A DNA stretch of 13,963 nucleotides from JBEKDJ01 sp050014415. GTDB lineage: Bacteria > Desulfobacterota > BSN033 > UBA1163. Positions within the stretch are counted from its first letter, which is position 1; every line of letters begins with the position of its first letter. The notes beneath the pieces are model-generated. The model searched no databases. It was not told where the DNA came from and worked only from the letters and a program-made list of their open reading frames with translations. The DNA is taken from assembly GCA_050014415.1 (NCBI GenBank), contig JBEKDJ010000105.1:1-13963 (forward strand), read 5' to 3'. Below are positions 7,328-13,963 of this stretch, piece after piece. The translations under genes and the position numbers were made by a program.

Positions 7328-7371
7328 GTAGGGTCTGATCGTATCTGATTGATCAAACCCTACTTATTCTG
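7328..7371 (+). terminator. Rho-independent-type terminator hairpin
   Basis: GTAGGGTCTGATC (7328-7340) pairs with GATCAAACCCTAC (7351-7363), twelve of thirteen positions matching, around a 10-base loop. It is followed by TTATTCTG, only partly T-rich. It lies just after the secreted protein gene and before the end of the opposing broken gene, so it may serve both directions. Confidence 0.7.
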
Positions 7372-7376
7372 TCATT

Positions 7377-8070
7377 TCAATATCTCTCACAAGCGCCAAC
7401 AGCCCATTGAACTCCTCCACCAGGAAGGTGGCCAATAAGCCTGATTAAACCAACATTTTCCAAAAAGTAATAATCCCATGATCTAATGGAAGGCAATGCA
7501 ATCGAAATAGGTTTGCTCCTTTGCACTGGAATTTCTTTGCTTACCCTGTGGCTCTTGGTACAAAAAGAGGCCGATATTCCATAATATAGAAAGCAACATA
7601 AGCAATGCAACAACCAGCCACCACAAAAAGGCCACAAACACAGACTAAAACGGGGGGCCGTTGCATTACTTTTGCGGTCCTCTATAATGGAGAGCAAACA
7701 GACAAACCAGCCAACCCCTTTCGTCCGGGAAATCTCCTTGGGTGGTCCATATAGCCTCACTAGATCCCTTCGGCGCTGATTTGTTGCCCAAAGCGACCAG
7801 AGCGTTATTGAGAATAGGATGGGGAAACCAAGCATGGAAGCATAGAAAATAACATCTTTTGACCTCGGATATTGTGTTAAAATCGTAACACTGACGATTC
7901 CTAACCTCCTAGCTGCTTCAAGATCTCCCGGAAAGTGAAAGATTGAGAGAGGCAAAATGATAAGTAGCAAATATCCCTAATAGAAAGCCTGAAAAGAGTA
8001 TGCCGATATGATACTCATAGAGATGAGCCGATGGTAAGGACTTTTCGTCTCTTTCGTCTGTCTTCAACAT
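7377..8070 (-). pseudogene. Frameshifted remnant of an unidentified membrane protein
   Basis: Reading the minus strand, a proper ATG at 8070-8068 opens a 50-codon frame (stop 7920-7918). It has a charged N-terminus and a convincing helix, IGILFSGFLLGIFATYHF. The frame stops, but sense continues one frame over in the 7970-7377 frame as PGDLEAARRLGIVSVTI and YASMLGFPILFSITLWSLW. Further on, that frame becomes cysteine-rich and unnatural, while a third frame (7681-7544) gives the more plausible helix VLVCVCGLFVVAGCCIAYVA. At least two indels are thus needed: one near 7925-7945 and one near 7640-7700. I do not recognise the family. The intact protein probably had three or more helices. The 197-codon frame at 7377-7970 may be called a gene automatically, but I judge it part of a decayed one. 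No clear ribosome binding site precedes the ATG. Confidence 0.55.
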
Positions 8071-8296
8071 GTCGGTCTGTCTCATTAGGACTAAATGCAG
8101 GGATTTTAGGCCTATTTGTTTATAGGTATATATTCAACTAAAGATGCTGAAAAGGCAAGCCATAAATTTTCTATGATAATGTTGATTTTCCTTAATTTTA
8201 CGTATATGGTGGATATTTCATTCATCTTCTCTTGATGAAATAACTTCTTTTTGCTATAAATTCCCATAAACAAAGATAGTTTCTTCATCCTTTTTG

Positions 8297-8324
8297 TTCA
8301 CACATTTTTGGAACATAGTATATT
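8297..8324 (+). promoter_or_regulatory. Predicted sigma-70 promoter for the YfhO/glycosyltransferase operon
   Basis: TTCACA (8297-8302) and TATATT (8319-8324) each match the consensus at five of six positions with a 16-base spacer. Transcription would begin near 8331, leaving a leader of about 25 bases before the ATG at 8355. The upstream region (8071-8296) is AT-rich and non-coding. It holds one small inverted repeat, ATTTCAT (8215-8221) with ATGAAAT (8235-8241). Confidence 0.5.
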
Positions 8325-8354
8325 AGTCATACATAATTTCAATGAGTGGTCATT

Positions 8355-10715
8355 ATGGTAGGGTTCAGAGATTACTGGAGAGCAGCGGCCATTTTTCTTC
8401 TCTTCGTCGCCATCTTTTTCTATCCCTTATTCTTTGGACGTATCCTCTCTCAATCTGATGTGATCTACTTTTTCCCACCCTGGACGGCAGTGAAACCTCA
8501 GGACCTTTCAACTCCGTCCAACCCCGTTCTCAGTGATCAGACACGGGAATTTCTTACCTTCTTCAAAGTTGCCCGTGAATCAATGCACCAGAAAGAGCTT
8601 CCATTGTGGAATCCTTACATCATGGGTGGCACTCCTCTTCTTGCCAACAGCCAGTCAGCCCTTCTCTTTCCCTTAAACTGGCCTTCCTACTTCCTTCCTC
8701 TCTATCTCGGCTTTACTGTGAGCGCCTTACTAAAGATGTTCATCGCCAGCTTCGCTACTTATGCGTTTGCTCGTAAGATTTGTCTTTCCCATTCGGCAGC
8801 CATCCTAGCAGGAACAACTTATACGTTTTCGATCTTCAATGTGTTCTGGCTGAACCATCCCCACACGAATGTTACTATTTTTTTCCCTCTGCTCCTTTTG
8901 CTGGCAGAGATGATAAAAGAGAGACCGACTCTTCACTCCATGGCGATTTTGGGGTTGACAGTAGGGATTCAACTTCTTGGCGGTCACGTGGAGATTGCTT
9001 TCCATATTGCCGTAGCTGTCACCCTCTTCTTCTTGTTCCGTTTGATCGAATACAGAAAGGACGGACGAGCTTTGCTCCTCAGGTTAAAAACCTATGTCGG
9101 TGGTTACACTTTGGGATTTTTCTTGGCTGGCGTGCTTCTTCTGCCCTTCTTGGAATTTCTTTCTCAAAGCGCTACCTGGCAGGTTCGATCCTATAATAAC
9201 CCCTTCTCCCTCAATCCTATGGGCCTCATTTCCATGGTTCTTTCAGACTTTTTTATCCGGCCGTCATGGGCGGTTGATATCTCCGGCTACCATGCCTTCA
9301 ATCTCTATGCAGGCATTTGCCCGCTGGTGCTTTCACTTGTAAGTATATTCTGCCTGCGGCAGAGGATGAGAATTTTCTTTGGCGGTCTTTCTCTTTTTGC
9401 CTTACTAATTGTCTTTCGTGTTCCTCCTTTTTTCTCGCTTCTCACCTCTCTTCCCTTGTTTAAGCAAGCGCCTAACTTTTACATGGTTCTTTATCATGTT
9501 CTTAGTGTTAGCCTGTTAGGAGGAATGGGAGCTGATTTGATTCGGGCTGGAGAAAAAGACGATGCCTCACGTGGAAGACTCAAAAAGCTCTTGATTAGCA
9601 CCAGTTTTGTTCTGCCACTGTTAGCCACTGGCATTATCTTACTGGTGATGAAAACATCTTTTCTATCTCCTGCTATAAAGAGAGTGGAGAGTCTGTCAGT
9701 CCCTGCTTTGGGTTATATACTTTACCAGATAGGGAGCAACTGTGCCCGAAGTGCCCTTTTTGCGGGTTTCACTTTTATCCTTCTTGGTGCAGCCTGTATG
9801 GTTCGTAGGCCAAAGGGCCTTCTGGAAGCGATGGCTGTTATCATCACCTTTGTCGATCTCTTTGTCGCTGGTTCGGGATGGAATCCTGCAATCCCAGTCC
9901 GGTGGGCAAAACCTTCTCTTCCTCCTGCCATCCAGTTCTTGAAACAAGATAGAGAAGTATACCGCGTGGCTGGTATTGGTTCTGTCATGCCCCCCAATCT
10001 GGCGACTATCTGCAGCCTTCAAGACATCAGAGGGTATGACGTACCTGTGACAGCTCGTTATCACACCTTTTTTCGGAAGGCCCTAGGAGGGAAAGCAGAA
10101 TGGTGGATCTATGATCTCCCTAGATGGTCAGATGAATATTTAGGCTTCTTAAGCCTGATGAATGTCAAGTATATCCTGAGTGTTGAACCTCTGTCACCTA
10201 CTCTTGAGCTGATTTATGACAAAGAGGTCAAGATCTATAAAAACCAGAACGCCTTTCCTCGAGCCTTCTTGGTCCACAGGGTGGAAAGCGTAAAGGATGG
10301 GGAAACAGCATTCAACCGGGTCATGGCCCTCGGCCCAGAACTCCGTCGGGTAGGGGTGATAGAGGGGCTATCGGATCCTTTTATTAAGATTCTTCCCTTT
10401 CAGGAAGAGGACGTCAAGGAAGACCGAGTTCAGATCGTCGAGTATTCTGCACGGCAGGTGAGGATAGATGTTGAAACATCCTCCCCTGGTTTTCTCATTC
10501 TTGGTGACACTTTTTTCCCAGGGTGGAAAACCTTTGTGGATGGCAAGCGAGTACCCGTATATCGCGCGAACTATCTATTGAGGGCGGTTGCATTGTCGAA
10601 GGGAAGCCATAAGCTTGTTTTTCTTTATCAGCCTCTTTCTTTTTACCTCGGTTTAGGAATCACCGTTATTTCCGGAGTGATTATATTAGTGTGTCTAAGG
10701 AGGAGGAAAAAGTGA
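8355..10715 (+). CDS. YfhO-family membrane protein (GT-C-like glycosyltransferase)
   Basis: This is a 786-residue polytopic protein of the YfhO family. In Bacillus subtilis, YfhO moves a sugar from a polyprenyl phosphate carrier made by CsbB onto lipoteichoic acid on the outer face of the membrane. The N-terminus shows a first helix (AAAIFLLFVAIFFYPLFFG), then an external loop starting SQSDVIYFFPPW and the family stretch LPLWNPYIMGGTPLLANSQS. About ten further helices follow. A long soluble domain (roughly residues 520-755) ends in the hallmark GDTFFPGWKTFVDGK, and a last helix precedes a basic RRRKK tail. Length is typical. ATG 8355 is preferred over GTG 8346; neither has a strong ribosome binding site. 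The 3' end overlaps the next gene by four bases (GTGA), so the two are coupled. The acceptor here is unknown. Confidence 0.85.
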   Translation: MVGFRDYWRAAAIFLLFVAIFFYPLFFGRILSQSDVIYFFPPWTAVKPQDLSTPSNPVLSDQTREFLTFFKVARESMHQKELPLWNPYIMGGTPLLANSQSALLFPLNWPSYFLPLYLGFTVSALLKMFIASFATYAFARKICLSHSAAILAGTTYTFSIFNVFWLNHPHTNVTIFFPLLLLLAEMIKERPTLHSMAILGLTVGIQLLGGHVEIAFHIAVAVTLFFLFRLIEYRKDGRALLLRLKTYVGGYTLGFFLAGVLLLPFLEFLSQSATWQVRSYNNPFSLNPMGLISMVLSDFFIRPSWAVDISGYHAFNLYAGICPLVLSLVSIFCLRQRMRIFFGGLSLFALLIVFRVPPFFSLLTSLPLFKQAPNFYMVLYHVLSVSLLGGMGADLIRAGEKDDASRGRLKKLLISTSFVLPLLATGIILLVMKTSFLSPAIKRVESLSVPALGYILYQIGSNCARSALFAGFTFILLGAACMVRRPKGLLEAMAVIITFVDLFVAGSGWNPAIPVRWAKPSLPPAIQFLKQDREVYRVAGIGSVMPPNLATICSLQDIRGYDVPVTARYHTFFRKALGGKAEWWIYDLPRWSDEYLGFLSLMNVKYILSVEPLSPTLELIYDKEVKIYKNQNAFPRAFLVHRVESVKDGETAFNRVMALGPELRRVGVIEGLSDPFIKILPFQEEDVKEDRVQIVEYSARQVRIDVETSSPGFLILGDTFFPGWKTFVDGKRVPVYRANYLLRAVALSKGSHKLVFLYQPLSFYLGLGITVISGVIILVCLRRRKK

Positions 10716-11458
10716 CCAGGGGGAAGGTGATTATTGTTATGCCTGCTTTTAATGCAGCTGCTACTTTGGAACAGACCTTTATGGATATCCCTGCTGGGGT
10801 AGCAGATGAAGTGATTCTGGTTGATGATGGTAGCCAAGACAATACGATTGAGATAGCAACCCGTTTGGGCATCACAGTGATCCAGCATGGGAAGAACAAA
10901 GGATACGGAGGTAACCAAAAGACCTGCTATCGTGAGGCTTTGGCTCGGGGTGCTGAGGTGATTGTGATGCTGCATCCAGACTATCAGTATGACAGCCGTT
11001 TGATTCCTTATTTTCTCGGCTACATAGAAATGGACATTTGCGACATCATGCTGGGTTCTCGTATCCGCACCCGAAGAGAAGCCCTGAAAGGTGGGATGCC
11101 ACGCTATAAGTATTTCATGAACCGGATTTTGACACTCATTGAAAATATCGTCTTGGGTCAAAATTTGGGGGATTGTCACTCAGGGTTTCGCGTCTATAGG
11201 CGAGAAGTCCTTGAGAAGATTCCCTTTGAGAAAAACTCCGATGATTTTGCCTTTGACTCAGAATTCCTTGTTCAGGCCGCCTTCCAGGGGTGCCGGATAG
11301 GCGATGCCCCTGTTCCAGTGCGCTATTTTGCTGAGGCCTCAAGCATTGATTTTGCCAGCGGCCTAAAGTATGGTTTGAAGACCCTTTGGGTATTGGCAAG
11401 ATACCTTCTTCAGAAATGGGGGGTAATTCGCAGTTCACTGTTCAGTACCCCCCCATAA
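10712..11458 (+). CDS. Family 2 glycosyltransferase, DPM-synthase-like (polyprenyl-phosphate sugar synthase candidate)
   Basis: This 248-residue GT-A enzyme has the expected order of motifs: VIIVMPAFNAAATLEQT (7-23), EVILVDDGSQD (33-43) binding the nucleotide sugar, KNKGYGGNQK (61-70), then MLHPDYQYD (86-94), where the metal-binding DXD-type region appears as HPD-Y-QYD as in many dolichyl-phosphate-mannose-synthase relatives. These are followed by GGMPRYKYFMNRILT and GDCHSGFRVYRR (153-164). There is no C-terminal membrane domain, so it is soluble or peripheral. The likely reaction is transfer of a sugar from a nucleotide donor to undecaprenyl phosphate. The start is GTG 10712, not the earlier GTG 10691: AAGGAGG (10697-10703) lies eight bases upstream of it, and it overlaps the YfhO stop as GTGA. 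The coupling points to the neighbouring YfhO-like protein as the user of its product. Confidence 0.88.
   Translation: MTRGKVIIVMPAFNAAATLEQTFMDIPAGVADEVILVDDGSQDNTIEIATRLGITVIQHGKNKGYGGNQKTCYREALARGAEVIVMLHPDYQYDSRLIPYFLGYIEMDICDIMLGSRIRTRREALKGGMPRYKYFMNRILTLIENIVLGQNLGDCHSGFRVYRREVLEKIPFEKNSDDFAFDSEFLVQAAFQGCRIGDAPVPVRYFAEASSIDFASGLKYGLKTLWVLARYLLQKWGVIRSSLFSTPP
11418..11454 (+). terminator. GC-rich stem-loop at the 3' end of the family 2 glycosyltransferase gene
   Basis: GGGGGGTA (11418-11425) pairs perfectly with TACCCCCC (11446-11453). A smaller CAGT/ACTG pair lies inside the loop. The structure lies in the last codons of the gene and ends just before the TAA. No long T run follows, so it could be an imperfect terminator, an mRNA 3' stabiliser or an attenuator before the methyltransferase gene. 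Confidence 0.4.
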
Positions 11459-11552
11459 TGAGATTTTGAAACATTACAGACCGAAGCGTCTGGTATGGAT
11501 TTAGATTCGTATAGAATTGCATATTGTATTGCCAAAGACGAAAGGATTAATT

Positions 11553-12506
11553 ATGTCAATGAGCGAAAGAGAAATCAAAAATTATAAGGAATTTTGGGAG
11601 AGTGTGAGTGGTACTTACAAGAATGCCATTTTGATGATGGATGGGAGTCCGGACGATCAGGTTCTTAACTTAACAGGCCAATATATGGCAAATAGGATTG
11701 CTCATGCCTTATTCGTTCATCGAGACGATAATATCTTCGAATTGGGCTGCGGAGTAGGGAGAATTGGGAAGTTTATTGCTCCTTTATGCTCGAAATGGCA
11801 TGGATTTGACATCTCAGAAAAGATTATCGGCTATGCTAGAGAGCGGATGAAAGACTATAAGAACGTGAACTTCCAGGTTCTTGATAAGACTGAATTGAAA
11901 GGGATACCGGAAAACTTTTTTGATAAGGGCTATTCTCATGCCGTCTTTATCCATTTGGATAAAGAGGACTTCTTCTTGTATCTTAAAGAAGTATTTCGGG
12001 TATTAAAGCCAGGAGGACTTTTCTATTTCGATACATGGAACTTAGCCCATGAGGCCGGATGGGAACGGTGGTTATGGGAGGTGGACGCATGGGCTCAATC
12101 TGATCAGAAAGAGCGAAAACATGTGAGCCGAAACCAATTCTGTGTTCCCCAAGAGATCAAAATCTATGTTGAAGAAGCCGGCCTCACAGAGGTTTTCTGC
12201 CTGAGCGATTCTTTTTGGATTCAAACACTTGTATTAAACCCAGATGGAGAATCAAAAGATAAGGTCGAACTATTAAAGAGAGAAATCAACCCTATTCTTC
12301 CAAAGATTGGCGTCCCTGCGACTTTAAATATCTTATTTAAACATCAACTTAGCCTTTTAAAGGGAGAAATGAAGCCTATTGAGTTTTATGAACTTCTACA
12401 GCAGATGGAGGGGGACGAGGAGGTCTTTTTATATAGAGATTGGTTAAGAGAAGTGTGGAAGCATCGTAAAGATGAATGGGGAATATACCCAGGAGGGAAT
12501 CTTTAA
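11553..12506 (+). CDS. Class I SAM-dependent methyltransferase
   Basis: This is a 317-residue soluble methyltransferase. Motif I is IFELGCGVGRIG (61-72), the SAM-ribose acidic residue lies in HGFDIS (Asp86), the following strand gives VNFQVLDKTEL, and LKPGGLFYFD (151-160) is the standard post-motif strand. The C-terminal 150 residues are less typical and contain acidic, helical stretches. The substrate is unknown; in a glycan locus, O- or N-methylation of a sugar is the natural guess. ATG 11553 is chosen because AAAGGA (11541-11546) sits six bases upstream. A longer reading from TTG 11517 adds twelve residues without a ribosome binding site. It follows the glycosyltransferase gene by about 95 bp with a strong hairpin between, so it may be only partly co-transcribed. 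The stop lies five bases from the end of the convergent gene. Confidence 0.85.
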   Translation: MSMSEREIKNYKEFWESVSGTYKNAILMMDGSPDDQVLNLTGQYMANRIAHALFVHRDDNIFELGCGVGRIGKFIAPLCSKWHGFDISEKIIGYARERMKDYKNVNFQVLDKTELKGIPENFFDKGYSHAVFIHLDKEDFFLYLKEVFRVLKPGGLFYFDTWNLAHEAGWERWLWEVDAWAQSDQKERKHVSRNQFCVPQEIKIYVEEAGLTEVFCLSDSFWIQTLVLNPDGESKDKVELLKREINPILPKIGVPATLNILFKHQLSLLKGEMKPIEFYELLQQMEGDEEVFLYRDWLREVWKHRKDEWGIYPGGNL

Positions 12507-12511
12507 TTTTT

Positions 12512-13963
12512 TTATTGGGGGACGGAACGTAATTTGATCAAAACGGATTCGATCCCGTTCCTATCTTTTTCATTCGTCGCATATGGAAGGGCCTTTTCAA
12601 GGTTCTCTATGGCCTTCTCTTTTTTCCCGGTTCTTATATAATTGATCCCAAGCATGAAATAAGCCTTCCCAAACTTGGGGTTGAGTCCTATCGCCTTTTC
12701 AAATGCAAGGATCGCCTCACCATAATTTCTCATTGTACTACAGACCATCCCAAGGTGATAATAAGCCTCGAAGAATCTTCTGTCTAATTTCACAGCTTCT
12801 TTATATTCGTTGATTGCTTCGATGACCAGCCCTTTGTTCTCATAAAGCTTTGCCAGATTAAAATGGTATTCTGCCATTGGGGAGCCGATCCGGATCGCAT
12901 TCTCCTCTTCCTTGATGGCCTCATCAATCAATCCCTTCATGGCCAATGCCTTGGCAAGATTATTATAGGCTTCTGCATGATCAGGACTCAAAGAGATGGT
13001 TTGTCGAAAGGCTTCGATCGCTCGATCAAACTCTTTTTTCTCTAAGTAGATCACCCCTAAATTGTTATAAGCCTTGGGATTGGAGCGCTCCAGTTGGGTC
13101 GATTTTTCAAACTCCTCGACAGCCTTATCGTAATCACCCAAGAACATATAGGAGACGCCTAAGTTCGTGTAGATTTCATGATTGAGTGGTTCCTTCTTCA
13201 ATACACCCCAAGAGGTTGCAATGGCTTGATGATAAAGACCATAGCGGTTGTACGATGCAATCAAGTTGATTTTCGGCCGTGTCTTATATGGAGATTTTCT
13301 TGCCGCATCGCTCCAGAGGATTAGATCATCCTTAAATATACTGTTCCTCTCTATTGTAGCATAGGAATAAAAGGCCAAAATGAGGATTGGGACTCCCAAG
13401 ACAAGGGCATACCTTATCCTTTTTGGATAAGGGTAGATGAATAAACGATGGAGATAGTGAAGTCCGAGAGTGAGAAGGAAGGCGTATGAGAAAATCGGAA
13501 GATATAACCGGTATTCCACCATTATATCCCAGATTGGAATCAAACTCGATGTGGGGATCAGGACGATAAAGAACCAGCCAATACAGAAAGAAACCAACCT
13601 GTTTTTCTTGATCAAAGAGATAGCCAGAATAACGAGGAGGAGGAGGATGGAAACAGATATCCAAGTGGGGTATTCAAATAGAGATTTTGAAACCCGAAAG
13701 TCATGATCAATATTTAACCATCGAGGCAATGGCAGTATGAGAAGTTTGAAGTATTGGATGATCACATTTGTCTGGGTCAAGAGATTTTCCCAAGGAGACC
13801 AACGCCATCCACTCGATCCCTTTAACAACAGATGCAGCATTCCTCCTTGTAGAAAGAAGAGGAGATAGATAAGGAGGGAAAGGAGGAAAGGGAGATAGAG
13901 CTTTAACCTTTTAATGATCTGTTCCCTATCTTTACAAATGAAAAGAAAATCGAATAGAATCAA
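12512..13963 (-). CDS. TMTC-like multispanning membrane protein with C-terminal TPR repeats, 5' end outside the window
   Basis: The visible 483 residues begin at the window edge with ILFDFLF, which in relatives follows a KE-containing motif near the middle of the membrane domain, so the true start lies upstream and the TTG at the edge is not it. About five to six helices occupy residues 20-205, including WFFIVLIPTSSLIPI and EYRLYLPIFSYAFLL, the latter the bacterial counterpart of the ERYLYLPS signature of TMTC-type proteins (DUF1736 neighbourhood). From about 263 to 460 there are six consecutive 34-residue TPR units, such as AYNNLGVIYLEKKEFDRAIEAF. Eukaryotic TMTC proteins are O-mannosyltransferases; bacterial versions are mostly uncharacterised, so a GT-C role with TPR-mediated partner binding is inference. 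It is convergent with the methyltransferase, five bases apart. Confidence 0.85.
   Translation of the reverse strand: MILFDFLFICKDREQIIKRLKLYLPFLLSLLIYLLFFLQGGMLHLLLKGSSGWRWSPWENLLTQTNVIIQYFKLLILPLPRWLNIDHDFRVSKSLFEYPTWISVSILLLLVILAISLIKKNRLVSFCIGWFFIVLIPTSSLIPIWDIMVEYRLYLPIFSYAFLLTLGLHYLHRLFIYPYPKRIRYALVLGVPILILAFYSYATIERNSIFKDDLILWSDAARKSPYKTRPKINLIASYNRYGLYHQAIATSWGVLKKEPLNHEIYTNLGVSYMFLGDYDKAVEEFEKSTQLERSNPKAYNNLGVIYLEKKEFDRAIEAFRQTISLSPDHAEAYNNLAKALAMKGLIDEAIKEEENAIRIGSPMAEYHFNLAKLYENKGLVIEAINEYKEAVKLDRRFFEAYYHLGMVCSTMRNYGEAILAFEKAIGLNPKFGKAYFMLGINYIRTGKKEKAIENLEKALPYATNEKDRNGIESVLIKLRSVPQ

Noticed and set aside
10691..10711. Upstream GTG at 10691 as start of the family 2 glycosyltransferase
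   Set aside because: This interval contains the ribosome binding site AAGGAGG for GTG 10712, which also gives the standard 4-base overlap with the YfhO gene.
10643..11179. 178-codon minus-strand frame opposite the family 2 glycosyltransferase
   Set aside because: The plus strand encodes clear GT2 motifs throughout, and the minus-strand translation shows no helices, domains or ribosome binding site.
11517..11552. TTG at 11517 as start of the methyltransferase
   Set aside because: No ribosome binding site precedes it, whereas ATG 11553 has AAAGGA six bases upstream.

Overview
This window looks like part of a surface-polysaccharide (O-antigen or capsule type) locus from a Gram-negative, probably environmental bacterium. 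The evidence is an ABC-type polysaccharide exporter (Wzm/Wzt), a secreted protein with a signal peptide, several large membrane proteins that resemble lipid-linked-sugar transferases, an acyltransferase, a family 2 glycosyltransferase and a methyltransferase. GTG and TTG starts are common. Base composition is uneven: a hand count gives about 70% G+C at 2041-2100 and about 30% at 3841-3900. This fits a mosaic, horizontally assembled glycan locus. I cannot name the species; lineages such as Desulfobacterota or Nitrospirota are only a guess.

Layout. 1-1685 (+): the end of an ABC-2 permease followed directly by Wzt, an ATPase with a C-terminal sugar-binding domain. 1700-2632 (+): a GC-rich radical SAM/SPASM protein. 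2633-3123: non-coding, with an imperfect inverted-repeat element. 3124-4967 (+): a two-gene unit of a small one-helix protein and a GT-C-like membrane protein. 5046-6260 (+): an acyltransferase-3 gene cut by an in-frame TAG inside its RX10H motif. 6480-7322 (+): a monocistronic secreted PKD/Ig-like protein with a strong ribosome binding site and a terminator hairpin. 7377-8070 (-): a frameshifted remnant of a membrane protein. 8355-11458 (+): a YfhO-like protein coupled to a family 2 glycosyltransferase. 11553-12506 (+): a SAM methyltransferase. 12512-13963 (-): a TMTC-like membrane protein with TPR repeats, running off the window.

How they may work together (inference). Wzm/Wzt would export a finished undecaprenyl-linked glycan, with Wzt's extra domain reading a terminal modification. 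The family 2 enzyme probably charges a polyprenyl phosphate with one sugar, which YfhO transfers outside the membrane, as in the Bacillus CsbB-YfhO pair. The 3549-4967 protein and the TPR protein may be further GT-C transferases. The acyltransferase and methyltransferase would decorate sugars. The two broken genes suggest the locus is still being remodelled.
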